DNA from: Tautonia marina | GTDB lineage: Bacteria; Planctomycetota; Planctomycetia; Isosphaerales; Isosphaeraceae | Direction: 5' to 3' | DNA length: 64,000 nucleotides | Assembly: GCF_009177065.1 (NCBI RefSeq) | Contig: NZ_WEZF01000016.1 | Span: 1 to 64,000 of the forward strand | In this document: in pieces, positions 25,438 to 35,213 of the stretch | Layout: every line of letters starts with the position of its first letter | Numbering within the stretch: the stretch's first letter is position 1 | Position numbers and translations under genes: made by a program | Notes under the pieces: generated by a model | Database searches by the model: none | Seen by the model: the letters and a program-made list of their open reading frames with translations, nothing else | Told to the model about the DNA's origin: nothing

Positions 25438-27471
25438 ATGTCCGTGTCCGATGCTTCGACCGGCGTCCAGTTACAACCGAGCCTGGCCTGGACCGTCGTG
25501 ACCGACGCTCCCCTGAAAGGGCTGGGCCTGATGCGGGAGGCCGGTCGGATCATCACCTGGGACGAGGTGGACGGCCTGGTGATGTCGGACCTGAACGGCG
25601 AACGGATCTGGGCCGTTCGCGCTCCGGGAGCCATTCAAGGAGGAGCGGTCAGTGACGACGGCTCGCTCGTGGCCTTGCTGGGAGAATCGCGCAGGCTCTG
25701 GTTGTTCGGGCCCGAGCTGGAATTGATCGCCGATCGTGAAACGGTGGCCGATCCCCTGGCGATCGCCGTCGATCCGCACGGCCGGTTCGTCGCTGTCTCC
25801 TCCCGGATGGATCAGACTCACCTTTACACCCGGTACGGACGCAAGGCCGGCGAGTTCGAGACGATGCAACCGCTGGCTCATCTGGTGTTCGTTCCCAGCC
25901 AGCCCAAACTGCTGGGAGCGGCCGGGCATGGCTCGCTGTTTGGGGTCGATCTGTACCCGAGCGGCCGGGGAAAACTGTTTGCCGAGGTCGCCTGGCGCGA
26001 GTCGTTGCTCTCGAATGTCGGCCGGTTGACGGTGACCGGAGACGGCGGCACGATCATCGCCAGTTGCTACATTCACGGAATCCAACGCTTTGATGCTCAG
26101 GGGAGGAGCGAAGGAGCCTATCACCTCGGCGGGACGGCGGTGAACGCCGTTCCCGACTTCATTGGCCGAACGATGGCGGCCGCGACCCAGGAAGGGGAAC
26201 TGTTTCTCCTGAATCGGGCCGGCAATGTCCGGTGGAAGACCGCCTTGCCCAGGCCCGCCGTGGCGCTCGAAATCGACGCGCTCGGACGCTGGCTCGTCTA
26301 TGGGCAAGCCACGGGAGAAGTCTCTCGGATCGACCTGGACGAGTCGGCCCGGTCCGGTCAGGGAAGCCAAGGGCCGGCAGCTCGGTCGGCGGTTCGACCG
26401 GCTCCGGCCGCGTCGGCGGCTCGGTCGGGGGTTCGACAGGCTCCGGCCGCCGCCAGCCCGATGCGGGAGCCGGCCTGGTCGCTGACGGCGACCGAAACCG
26501 AGGATCGGGCCGAAACGGCCGTCCTGGCTGTGCTGGATGATCCGCCTCGAATCGGCTTGATGACGAGCAGCGACCGGCTGGAGTTGTTCACGACGGCGGG
26601 CAAGAGCCTGGGCAAAACCCCGCCGATCGGGGGAAATGGTCGGTTGTTGCGCACGGCTCCGGGCTGGATTGCCGCGGCCACCGACCGCGAGCTGTTGCTG
26701 TTCGATGCGCGCCGGAACGCCGGGAGACGCCTGGAAGACCTGAACCTGGTGCAGTTGACCCATCTGCAAATTCGGCCCGACGATTTTGGGCTGGCCGCGG
26801 TGCAGGAGCGGGATCGAGTCGGTCGAGCGACCACGGCCGGGCGTTGGATCTGGCGCCGCGAACTGCCTTCGGCCGTGGAGGAACTGGCAATCGGTCCGGA
26901 CGGCTTGACCGCGGTGACGACCGATGACGGCCGCCTGCTCCTGTTCGATCCGGCCGGCAACCCGGTGGTGTCGGGGCCTCAGACGAATTATGAGGAACCC
27001 CTCGGCCTGGCACCGGCCCCCGAGGGGGCGCCTTCCGAGCTGGCCTTGCTGACCCTGGCCCGCCATCACCAGATTCTGCGAGGGCACGATGAACGGGGCT
27101 GGGTGCTCTGGGAATCGCCGGTGCCGTGGGAATCGTGGCAACTTGAGTGTGTCGGGCCGGCGGTGGTCGTCTCGGCCCCTGATGGGCGGGTGATCGCCTA
27201 CGATGGGACCGGCCGATCCCTGGCGCAGAGCCGAGACGCGGTCGCCCCCGGAATCTTCAGCATCGGCCCCGAGGGAGAGGTGCTTCGGATCGCTCGCCGA
27301 GGCCCTCACCTGATTTGCGACGATCTGTCCGGTCGGGTCCGATGGCGAGCCCTGACCCACTCGATCCGAGGCCCCCTGGCGGCCGGACGATCGGGAGTCG
27401 CCACCTTGATCGGTCGGAACCTGGCCTGGTTTCCCCACCTTCCCTCTACCCCCAACGCGAGTCCTTCGTAA
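25438..27471 (+). CDS. Cytoplasmic beta-propeller protein (WD40/PQQ-like), function unknown
   Basis: The protein has 677 residues from ATG 25438 (GGGAGGGACG upstream); GTG 25390 would add 16. Repeated blades of about 40 residues with patterns such as ERIWAVRAPGAIQGGAVSDDGS and GRFVAVSSRMD suggest two seven-bladed propellers joined by an alanine/arginine-rich linker (residues ~314-345). The linker holds an in-frame duplication (ARSAVRPAPAA / ARSGVRQAPAA). No signal peptide or membrane helix is present. It probably serves as a binding scaffold; the partner is unknown. Co-transcription with the protease gene is likely from the short gap. Confidence 0.75.
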   Translation: MSVSDASTGVQLQPSLAWTVVTDAPLKGLGLMREAGRIITWDEVDGLVMSDLNGERIWAVRAPGAIQGGAVSDDGSLVALLGESRRLWLFGPELELIADRETVADPLAIAVDPHGRFVAVSSRMDQTHLYTRYGRKAGEFETMQPLAHLVFVPSQPKLLGAAGHGSLFGVDLYPSGRGKLFAEVAWRESLLSNVGRLTVTGDGGTIIASCYIHGIQRFDAQGRSEGAYHLGGTAVNAVPDFIGRTMAAATQEGELFLLNRAGNVRWKTALPRPAVALEIDALGRWLVYGQATGEVSRIDLDESARSGQGSQGPAARSAVRPAPAASAARSGVRQAPAAASPMREPAWSLTATETEDRAETAVLAVLDDPPRIGLMTSSDRLELFTTAGKSLGKTPPIGGNGRLLRTAPGWIAAATDRELLLFDARRNAGRRLEDLNLVQLTHLQIRPDDFGLAAVQERDRVGRATTAGRWIWRRELPSAVEELAIGPDGLTAVTTDDGRLLLFDPAGNPVVSGPQTNYEEPLGLAPAPEGAPSELALLTLARHHQILRGHDERGWVLWESPVPWESWQLECVGPAVVVSAPDGRVIAYDGTGRSLAQSRDAVAPGIFSIGPEGEVLRIARRGPHLICDDLSGRVRWRALTHSIRGPLAAGRSGVATLIGRNLAWFPHLPSTPNASPS

Positions 27472-27749
27472 GTTGGCCTGCTTGGTCGTGTGGGTCTGAG
27501 GCATCATTCGAGCCGTCGGAGGAAGGGGCGTTCTGGTTTTCCGAGAAAGATGGTTGGCGCCTGTGAGAATCAGAGATATAGTGACCCAAACCCTCCTTTT
27601 CAGGTGCGTGCAATCATAACGATCTTCAATCCTTAACCACCTGACCATGCTGTCAGGTTGCCGAACCATCATCGTGGGAGCCTTGGCGAGCGGAAATCAC
27701 CCAGTTATCATTCCCCAATGAGGCAGTGGGCCAGGATGGCCTGGAGGTC

Positions 27750-28211
27750 ATGATGGCGTTGTGTAGCAGCCCCTCCGTGGATATACATCGAGCCCCCACG
27801 CCACTGAGTCTCCTCGCCGAAGGTGAGGAAGAGGCCCGCCGATTCAAGTGGATCATGAGTGAGAAAGCCGGTCGCGATCTGGGCGACTGGGCCATTCGCT
27901 GCTGGGTCCGCGAACACTGGAACGGATTTCTTCGCGAGCGGTGGCTCGAACATCTTCAAGGCCGAGCGTTCTGGATCGAACTGGACCGGGAAGATTACGG
28001 CCTCCTTCAGCGCGAGTTTCGGGATTCTTGCCCCTTGTTCGACGAGATCTTCCGTCGGATCAAGCGCGGTGATGAGAACCTCGACATCCTCAACTGGGCG
28101 ATCGACGAAGGCATCGGTACGGACGACGTGATCGACATCCTCGAAGCGATCGACATCAACAGCCGCCGGATCGAATGCAAGTTCGCGATCCGTCTGTCCC
28201 AGGCACACTGA
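27750..28211 (+). CDS. Conserved planctomycete hypothetical protein
   Basis: The protein has 153 residues from ATG 27750, or one codon later at 27753, with TGGAGG just upstream. The segments KAGRDLGDWAIRCWVREHW and LQREFRDSCPLFDEIFRRIK are strongly charged and helical, and the tail has acidic GDENLDILNWAIDEG. I recall similar sequences in other planctomycete genomes without function. There are no membrane segments or catalytic motif. It stands alone between the beta-propeller gene and the convergent aminopeptidase gene. Confidence 0.65.
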   Translation: MMALCSSPSVDIHRAPTPLSLLAEGEEEARRFKWIMSEKAGRDLGDWAIRCWVREHWNGFLRERWLEHLQGRAFWIELDREDYGLLQREFRDSCPLFDEIFRRIKRGDENLDILNWAIDEGIGTDDVIDILEAIDINSRRIECKFAIRLSQAH

Positions 28212-28313
28212 TCCTCTGGGAATCGGGACGCTCCGGTGCAAGCCGGTCGTCTTCAAGAGGGAAGGAACGGAAGCCCCACCCCTCTTGATTGCCGAGGGAG
28301 GAGGCTTCGTCCC

Positions 28314-28356
28314 GTTGCCGAAGGTGGGCAACGCTGGTTGAGTTACGCTCGGCAAC
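28314..28356. terminator. Possible terminator hairpin between convergent genes
   Basis: GTTGCCGA and TCGGCAAC are perfect 8-bp inverted repeats with a 27-nt loop, between the ends of the conserved small gene and the aminopeptidase gene. There is no T-run, so this is weak. Confidence 0.3.
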
Positions 28357-28379
28357 CCGCCTGAGCGAGCGGCGGAGGA

Positions 28380-29873
28380 TCAGGGCGTGACGCCCTCCTC
28401 AGCCAGTCGGACGAGGGTCCGGACGAAGCAGCCGGTGCCGCCGGCATCTCGGGTGGAGGAGTCGGAATCGGCCCAGGCGGGGCCGGCGATGTCGAGGTGA
28501 GCCCAGGGGCGACCAGCGACGAACTCTTCCAGGAACTTCCCGGCAATACTGGCGCCTCCCCACTTCGAACCGACGTTTTTCAGGTCGGCCACGGGGCTCT
28601 TGAGCGACTCGCGGAAGTCGACATCCATCGGCAACGGCCAGAGACGTTCGCCAACCGCCTCGGCGGCCGATTGAACCGCCTGCGCGGTCGTCTCGTCGTT
28701 GCTGAACAGGCCGGCGACCTTCGGTCCCAGCGCGACCATGCACGAGCCGGTCAGGGTGGCCAGGTCGATGATCCGTGACGGGGCCTGTTCGGCGGCGTAG
28801 CTCAGGGCGTCGGCGAGGATCAGGCGTCCTTCGGCGTCGGTGTTCATGACCTCGACGGTCTTGCCGTTTCGCATGGTGAGCACGTCGCCAAGCTTCATCG
28901 CGCGACCGCCAGTCATGTTCTCCGCCAGGGGGAGGAAGGCCCGGACGTTGACCGGCAGTTCGAGCCGAGCAATGGCCGTCATCGCGGCCGTCACAATGGC
29001 CGCGCCGCTCATGTCGGCCTTCATGTCCTCCATCGAGGCCGACGGTTTCAGCGAGAGGCCACCTGAGTCGAACGTGATTCCTTTGCCCACCAGGGCCAGG
29101 GCCGGCGCCTGCGGATCGGCCGCGCCGAGCCAGTCCAGGATGACGAAGGCCGGCGGCTCGTCCGAACCGGCCGACACGCCAAGCAGGCCGCCGAAGCGCT
29201 CGCGACGGATGCGGTCCTGGTCCCAGATCGTCACCGTCAGATCGGCCAGGCCGGCCTCGGTCCGGATCCGGTCAGCGAGCAGCGAGGGGGTTTTCCGCCC
29301 TGGAGGAAGGTTGACCAACTCTCGGGCCAGGTTGATGGCTCGGCCGAGGATCTCGGCGCGGCCGAGGGTCTGCTCGATCTGGCCCAGTTCGCTCGATGAG
29401 CCGGGAGGCACACACACCCGGAGTTCCTGGAAGGGGAAGCGAGCGGGTTCCGACTTCGCCAGGCCGGGACCACTGGTGCCCACCAACACTCCCTGAAGCA
29501 TCGCCGAGGCAAGCTCAGGAGCCCGTGCCCCCACCTCGGGCACGACCAAGCCGACCGACTCCCGTGATCGACCGCCGAGCCGCTTGCCGACGAGCACGCC
29601 GGAGTCGAAGGCTTCCCCCATGCCGAAGCGGTCGGACGGGCCGAGCCCGACGACCAGCATCGACCCGCTCGACGGACCCAGCATGGCGTGAAGCGCCGAC
29701 GCCTCTCCAAGCCCCCCCGAGAGATCTCGGGACGCGATTAGTCGGCGGATGGTGTCGGCACCGGGCGTCTCTGAGAGCCAGGAGGGGGGATCGGGCTGAT
29801 CTTCGAACATGCCAACAACGAGCCAGCCCACCTCAAGCTGGGCGGGGTCTTCGGAGACGATCCGGATCTTCAT
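28380..29873 (-). CDS. pepA: Leucyl aminopeptidase (M17)
   Basis: The protein has 497 residues from ATG 29873 (MKIRIVS). It is a cytosolic exopeptidase of family M17 binding two metal ions. The core motifs are VGKGITFDSGGLSLKP and NTDAEGRLILADAL, with the active-site lysine in the first and arginine in the second. LATLTGSCMVALG and the C-terminal HLDIAGPAW also match. The N-terminal ~170 residues are the usual macro-like domain. It releases N-terminal residues from peptides. Length and motifs are typical. Confidence 0.93.
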   Translation of the reverse strand: MKIRIVSEDPAQLEVGWLVVGMFEDQPDPPSWLSETPGADTIRRLIASRDLSGGLGEASALHAMLGPSSGSMLVVGLGPSDRFGMGEAFDSGVLVGKRLGGRSRESVGLVVPEVGARAPELASAMLQGVLVGTSGPGLAKSEPARFPFQELRVCVPPGSSSELGQIEQTLGRAEILGRAINLARELVNLPPGRKTPSLLADRIRTEAGLADLTVTIWDQDRIRRERFGGLLGVSAGSDEPPAFVILDWLGAADPQAPALALVGKGITFDSGGLSLKPSASMEDMKADMSGAAIVTAAMTAIARLELPVNVRAFLPLAENMTGGRAMKLGDVLTMRNGKTVEVMNTDAEGRLILADALSYAAEQAPSRIIDLATLTGSCMVALGPKVAGLFSNDETTAQAVQSAAEAVGERLWPLPMDVDFRESLKSPVADLKNVGSKWGGASIAGKFLEEFVAGRPWAHLDIAGPAWADSDSSTRDAGGTGCFVRTLVRLAEEGVTP

Positions 29874-30225
29874 CGAGACGCGTTCCTTCCGGGGCCAGAG
29901 CATTCAGGAGAAGGGGTCCTCATCTTCCTCACCCCTGTCTCGTGCGCCAAGCCGGCTTGTCGGACGGCTCGAATCCGGCTAGACTCCGCGGCGCACGTCT
30001 CGACCCGTAAGGATCTGGGGACCTTCCTCGATCCCTTTTCGGTCGCTGGCTCGCCCCGGGTCGTCCGATCCTACCGCGATGCGACTGCTCCCCCGCCGCC
30101 CGGTGATCTGATCTGGAACCGATCGATCGGACCCGGCCCTTTGAGGTGCCTTCGACGATGGCAAGCGCTCGCTCGCCGGTCGAATCGAACCTTGGGAGGG
30201 ATCGGGAGAACGCGGAGGTCGACCG
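29874..30225. other. Spacer between divergent pepA and PEGA lipoprotein genes
   Basis: About 350 bp with no credible gene. It must contain the promoters for both divergent genes. I see a purine-rich GGGAGGGATCGGGAG before the lipoprotein start at 30226 but no clear -10/-35 pairs. Confidence 0.4.
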
Positions 30226-30690
30226 ATGCTGACCCGCCCGAATTGCAAGACACGACGGGCCATCTGCCTGGCCCTGTTCCTGCTCAGTCTGACCGCGGTC
30301 GGCTGTGTCGAACGGCGCTACACGATCCGGACCGATCCGCCGGGGGCCCTGGTGTTCGTCAATGGCGAGGAATCAGGGATCAGCCCCGTCTCGGTCAGCT
30401 ACGAATACTACGGCGACCGTCGCGTGACGATCCAGGCCGAGGGGTACGAGACGATTCAGACCGAATTGCCGATCCCGGCCCCGTGGTGGAACAACGCCTT
30501 CACCGGGTTTTTCACCGAGAACCTGATCCCGTTCACCCTCCGAGACGAACGAGAGTTCCGGTTCACGATGGCCCCGGCCGTCTCTCCTGAAACGGGCGAC
30601 CTCGTCGGTCGCGGCCAACAACTGCGCCAGCAAGCCCAGGCCCCCCCTCCGGAACGGCCGGGTGGGTTCTTCCGGTTCTTTGCGCTGTGA
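30226..30690 (+). CDS. PEGA-domain lipoprotein
   Basis: The protein has 154 residues from ATG 30226. The lipobox LTAVGC at residues ~22-27 gives a lipidated cysteine, so it is membrane-anchored and exported. The PEGA domain is clear in YTIRTDPPGALVFVNGEESG and the VSYEYYGDRRVTIQAEGYET that follows. Then come aromatic-rich strands and a proline/glutamine-rich tail. PEGA proteins occur as surface or cell-wall-associated lipoproteins. It is convergent with the DUF1501 gene, across the hairpin at 30735-30782. Confidence 0.88.
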   Translation: MLTRPNCKTRRAICLALFLLSLTAVGCVERRYTIRTDPPGALVFVNGEESGISPVSVSYEYYGDRRVTIQAEGYETIQTELPIPAPWWNNAFTGFFTENLIPFTLRDEREFRFTMAPAVSPETGDLVGRGQQLRQQAQAPPPERPGGFFRFFAL

Positions 30691-30734
30691 GCGTGCAAGG
30701 CCCGTTGAAGTTGGGAATTCACACTCAAGAAAAC

Positions 30735-30782
30735 GGGGACCGCACTGCCACGAAGCATGCTTCGGATTGGAGTGCGGTCCCC
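30735..30782 (-). terminator. Bidirectional terminator between lipoprotein and DUF1501 genes
   Basis: GGGGACCGCACT and AGTGCGGTCCCC form a perfect 12-bp stem; the loop contains the palindrome CGAAGCATGCTTCG. Read leftward, the stem is followed by GTTTTCTT, a T-rich tail, so it is a good terminator for the leftward DUF1501 gene. Confidence 0.7.
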
Positions 30783-30817
30783 CTGGTGTTCGACGCGCGA
30801 TGCGGTCGAGCCAGGCG

Positions 30818-32083
30818 TTACGCGCGGGTTCGAGCCGGAGCGAGGATCGGGAAGGGTTGGAAGCGGGCCTTGAGAATGGCCTCGGCATCCGCGCCGAACC
30901 AGTCAGAGAGAACCGCGGCATAGACGGATCGGAAATCGACGGTGAACCGGGGGTCGCCCTCGTCGTCGAGTTGCGAAAGGTCGGGACGGTCGCCAAGCAA
31001 TCCGGGACGGATGCCGTCGCCCATCAGAAGCATGGACCCGGCCGTTCCGTGGTCGGTGCCTCCCGACTGGTTTTCGGCGACCCGGCGGCCAAACTCCGAG
31101 AAGGTCATCACGAGGGTCCGGTCAAGGTGGCCTCGGCGGTCCAGATCGTCGCGGAACGCGGCCAGCCCCTGGCTCAGCTCCTGAAGCAGGCTGGCGTGGC
31201 GCCGGTCTTGTCGGGCGTGGGTGTCGAAGCCACCGAGCGAGACGTAGTAGACCCGCGTTGGCACCTCGGCCGTGATCATCTGGGCGACGAGCTTCAACGA
31301 TTGCGAGAAGGCGAAGGGGGCATAAGGTGCCTCGGTCGCGTCGTCTCGGACAGCTTCCTGAATGCGTCGAGAGGCGGCAAGGGTGGCGTTGGCCGCCCGC
31401 TGGACGTAATCGAAGGTGTCCAGGCCGGTCGGCTCGATCTGATTGATCTGCTCGAAGCCGAGCCCCGCTGGCCCCTCCTCGGGCCAGTCGAAGATGGCGG
31501 GATTGGCCATCGAGACGGCGCGGGGTCTCGGGTGGGCGAAGGTCTGCGCCGGTCGTTCACCGAGTTGCAGGCCGATCATGGGCGAATCGACACCGCTGCA
31601 CTCGTTGTCGAAGTAGCGGCCGAGCCAACCCTCGGTCCAGACGGCATCGGGAGGGGAAGCGGTTTCCCAAATCTCGGTCGATCGGAAGTGCGAGCGGTCG
31701 GGATTCGGGTACCCAACCCCCTGGACGACGGCGAGGTTTCCGTCGTCGAGCAACTCGCGCAGCTCGACCAGCTCGGGATGAAAACCGAGTTCATCATCGA
31801 TGCGAAGGACGTCGGCCGACGGGATCGCCAGATTCGGCCGGGCCCGGTAATAGGAGTCGTCTCGATACGGGACGACCGTGTTCAGGGCGTCGTTGCCGCC
31901 CGCAAGCTGGACCACGACCAGCACACGGTTGTCCCTCAGGCCGGGGATTGGCGGCACGTCTCGGCTCGGATCGCCGTCGAAGGCCAGGCTCGTCTTCTGA
32001 AGAAAGGCCGGGACCGTTCCGGAGAAGGAGGCGAGCCCCGTCGCCCGGCGAAGAAAGGCCCGTCGTCCCATCTGAATTAACAT
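30818..32083 (-). CDS. DUF1501 family protein
   Basis: The protein has 421 residues from ATG 32083, with AGGAGCATCCTCTT upstream. It starts MLIQMGRRAFLRRATGLAS, a twin-arginine-like export signal. The family hallmarks are VVVQLAGGNDALNTVVPY, DELGFHPELVELRELLDDG and the later GGFDTHARQD and GGTDHGTAGSMLLMG. DUF1501 resembles alkaline-phosphatase-fold sulfatase-like enzymes, and in planctomycetes it almost always pairs with DUF1800. The pair here is 47 bp apart with DUF1800 upstream. The function is not known. Confidence 0.92.
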   Translation of the reverse strand: MLIQMGRRAFLRRATGLASFSGTVPAFLQKTSLAFDGDPSRDVPPIPGLRDNRVLVVVQLAGGNDALNTVVPYRDDSYYRARPNLAIPSADVLRIDDELGFHPELVELRELLDDGNLAVVQGVGYPNPDRSHFRSTEIWETASPPDAVWTEGWLGRYFDNECSGVDSPMIGLQLGERPAQTFAHPRPRAVSMANPAIFDWPEEGPAGLGFEQINQIEPTGLDTFDYVQRAANATLAASRRIQEAVRDDATEAPYAPFAFSQSLKLVAQMITAEVPTRVYYVSLGGFDTHARQDRRHASLLQELSQGLAAFRDDLDRRGHLDRTLVMTFSEFGRRVAENQSGGTDHGTAGSMLLMGDGIRPGLLGDRPDLSQLDDEGDPRFTVDFRSVYAAVLSDWFGADAEAILKARFQPFPILAPARTRA

Positions 32084-32130
32084 AAGAGGATGCTCCTGTC
32101 TTGTTGAGGAGGTTCGGGAAGCGAATCGGT

Positions 32131-33744
32131 TCAGGCCATCTGAAATTCGGGAGAGGCGAGAATCAGGCGGACAACCAGGGCCGGTCGATCGGCGATCGGA
32201 GCAGCCTGGCAGACCCGAATCAACGCCTTGCGGGCAGTGGGACGGACCGGGGTGACGATCAGACGGTCGAGCATTGCATCGACTAGCGCGACCGGAGACT
32301 CGGGGAGTCCGTCCGGGAAAAGCGTTTCGGCATGGAATCGCGTTTTGATGCCGTCCCGGGTTCGCTCGGCGCCGCGGTCGGTCATGGCCTGTTCCATCCG
32401 TTCCATCCGTTCCTGCATCTGCGAAGGGTCGCGCGGAACGAGGAGGAACCGGTCGAACCCGATCGGCTCCAGGCCGTTGGGGATGCGGCTCTGCAACAGG
32501 GCATCGGCCATCTGGTAGCGCACGGCCAGGGTGCCCGAGCCGATCCAGGCCCGGCCGCCGGGCCATCCCTTGACGTTCGGCGGATCGAACAGTGCCTGGC
32601 CCATCGAGGCGGTCAGATCCGCAAGACTCGGGGTGGGTTCGACCTCCAGGCGAAGCTGTCGGCAGGCGCCGACGAGCAGTCGAACCGGACTCTTGATCAA
32701 GGTCCCCTGGGACGATTCCTCGTAAAACTCCGGGGCAGTGAATAGTTCGTGCAAAACCGGCCGCATCTCAAACCCGGAACCCCGGAAGGCGGAGGCCAGG
32801 CGATTGCGGAGGGTTCCCGCAGGATCGGCCGCGCCGAAGAAGTCGATGAGCCGGGACGCCAGGTGCAGGCCCGTCTCCTCTCGTGAGACGATCAGATCAA
32901 GCACCTCGTCGAGGCCGAAGCGTCCCGATCGGCCGAAGACGGTTTTCTCAGCGTCGTCGTGACGATCGGGGACGAAGGTGGCGTGCAAGCCGTCTCGTGA
33001 GAAGTTGCGCGGGGTGTCGGGTGCGGTGGGCCGATCGGGCTTTGAGACACCAGGAGGAACGTCAAGGGTCCAGCCGGTCAGTGCCCTGGCGGTTTCCTGG
33101 ATGTCACGCTCGGTGTAGTGGCCGATGCCGAGGGTGAACAGTTCAAAGAGTTCTCGGGCGTAATTCTCGTTGGGTTGACGGGCATCGCTGTCTTCCAGAT
33201 CGAGGTACATCATCATGGCGGCATCTCGGGAGATGGCGCCAAGCAGTTCGCGGAAGTTTCCCAGGGCGAATTGCCGCAGGGTGGCGTTCTGCTCGTACAT
33301 GGCCTGCGAGATGCCGACCTTGTCGTTGGCACTGGTGAAATGGCCGTGCCAGAACAGGGTCATGACCTCCCGCAAGGGAGCGTCGGTGGTGATCATTCGG
33401 CCCAGCCACCAGGAGCGGAGGTCGTTCATCTCCGAGGCGTATCGGCGACGGGTTTGGCGGTGGTTTTCGGCCGATTCCTCGCGAGGGGTGTCGGCAAAGC
33501 GGCGCTCGGTGTTGACCCAGGGAATGCGAACCCAGTCGGGGGGACGGGGAGGCTCTGCGGCCTGGGCCGTATCGAGCAGGGATGCGACGGCCTGATCGAC
33601 CGGTAGGTCGAGCAGCGCGTCGAGTTCCTCAGGAGTCGCACCGAAGCCGGCTCGACTCAGAAGATGAGCCGCCGAGGCGGCGTCGAGGCGACGAGGCTCG
33701 ACGGCCTGAACCGTTTGCAACCGTTTCATGTTCGTGGACCTCAT
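32131..33744 (-). CDS. DUF1800 family protein
   Basis: The protein has 537 residues from ATG 33744 (AAGGGA upstream; ATG 33729 is an alternative). The DUF1800 signatures are HLLSRAGFGATPEELDALL, TLFWHGHFTSANDKV, NENYARELFELFTLGIGHY and the GTLAVRYQMADALL region. It is the upstream partner of the DUF1501 gene, and the two probably act together on exported substrates. No clear signal peptide precedes the conserved region. Confidence 0.92.
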   Translation of the reverse strand: MRSTNMKRLQTVQAVEPRRLDAASAAHLLSRAGFGATPEELDALLDLPVDQAVASLLDTAQAAEPPRPPDWVRIPWVNTERRFADTPREESAENHRQTRRRYASEMNDLRSWWLGRMITTDAPLREVMTLFWHGHFTSANDKVGISQAMYEQNATLRQFALGNFRELLGAISRDAAMMMYLDLEDSDARQPNENYARELFELFTLGIGHYTERDIQETARALTGWTLDVPPGVSKPDRPTAPDTPRNFSRDGLHATFVPDRHDDAEKTVFGRSGRFGLDEVLDLIVSREETGLHLASRLIDFFGAADPAGTLRNRLASAFRGSGFEMRPVLHELFTAPEFYEESSQGTLIKSPVRLLVGACRQLRLEVEPTPSLADLTASMGQALFDPPNVKGWPGGRAWIGSGTLAVRYQMADALLQSRIPNGLEPIGFDRFLLVPRDPSQMQERMERMEQAMTDRGAERTRDGIKTRFHAETLFPDGLPESPVALVDAMLDRLIVTPVRPTARKALIRVCQAAPIADRPALVVRLILASPEFQMA

Positions 33745-33771
33745 GATTCCCTTGGTGATTGTGCGTGGTGG

Positions 33772-34800
<1,029 letters not shown>

Positions 34801-35107
34801 CAGTCGTCCTTTGAAGATATCTTGGCGTCTTCAAACCTTTTGGCTCGCAGCGCGCACGATGATCGGGACCCGGAACCTCGGGCGCACCACGGCCAGCAAC
34901 GCGCGGGGGATCACCTCCGAGGGGAACTCTCCCCCCGGTCTCCCGTTCCATCGCTCGGGAAGACCGACCGCGCAGAATCGAGAATGAATTCTCGTTATCA
35001 AAATGAAGCCGAACTGCTTCGTTGTCAAGGGGGGAGTGCGGGAGGGGTGAGAAGGGTTCGGGAGCGGTGTGAGCGATCCGAGCGTTGGCGATTGTTCGCT
35101 GGCTCGG
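34801..35107. promoter_or_regulatory. Intergenic region with leftward promoter-like sequence
   Basis: On the leftward strand TTGACA (complement of 35023-35028) is a perfect -35 match. The region downstream of it is AT-rich (CATTTTGATAA), but a -10 at good spacing is weak. Just beyond it, GAGAAT-GA-ATTCTC (34980-34993) is a near-palindrome that could be an operator. These could drive the DUF1559-DUF1800-DUF1501 run. Confidence 0.35.
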
Positions 35108-35136
35108 TTGCCTTCTGTACAGAACGGCAGTAAAAT
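35108..35136 (+). promoter_or_regulatory. Putative sigma-70 promoter for the radical SAM gene
   Basis: TTGCCT (35108-35113) and TAAAAT (35131-35136) are separated by 17 bp, 78 bases before the start at 35214. TGTAC (35116-35120) and GTACA (35043 is not part of it; the right half is at 35143-35147) flank the -10 as an imperfect inverted repeat, possibly an operator. Confidence 0.4.
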
Positions 35137-35213
35137 TCGTCCGTACACTTGGGGCTCAGGTACGAGGGACCGGGACGAGTCCGGCCGACTCCTCTGTGAC
35201 GGAGGGAGCGACG

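Noticed and set aside
25471-27672. A long leftward open frame across the beta-propeller gene
   Set aside because: Antisense shadow; no conserved motif and no start signal.
35020-35030. TTGACA on the leftward strand as a definite promoter
   Set aside because: No -10 at 16-18 bp spacing is convincing, so it is only listed as a low-confidence regulatory region.
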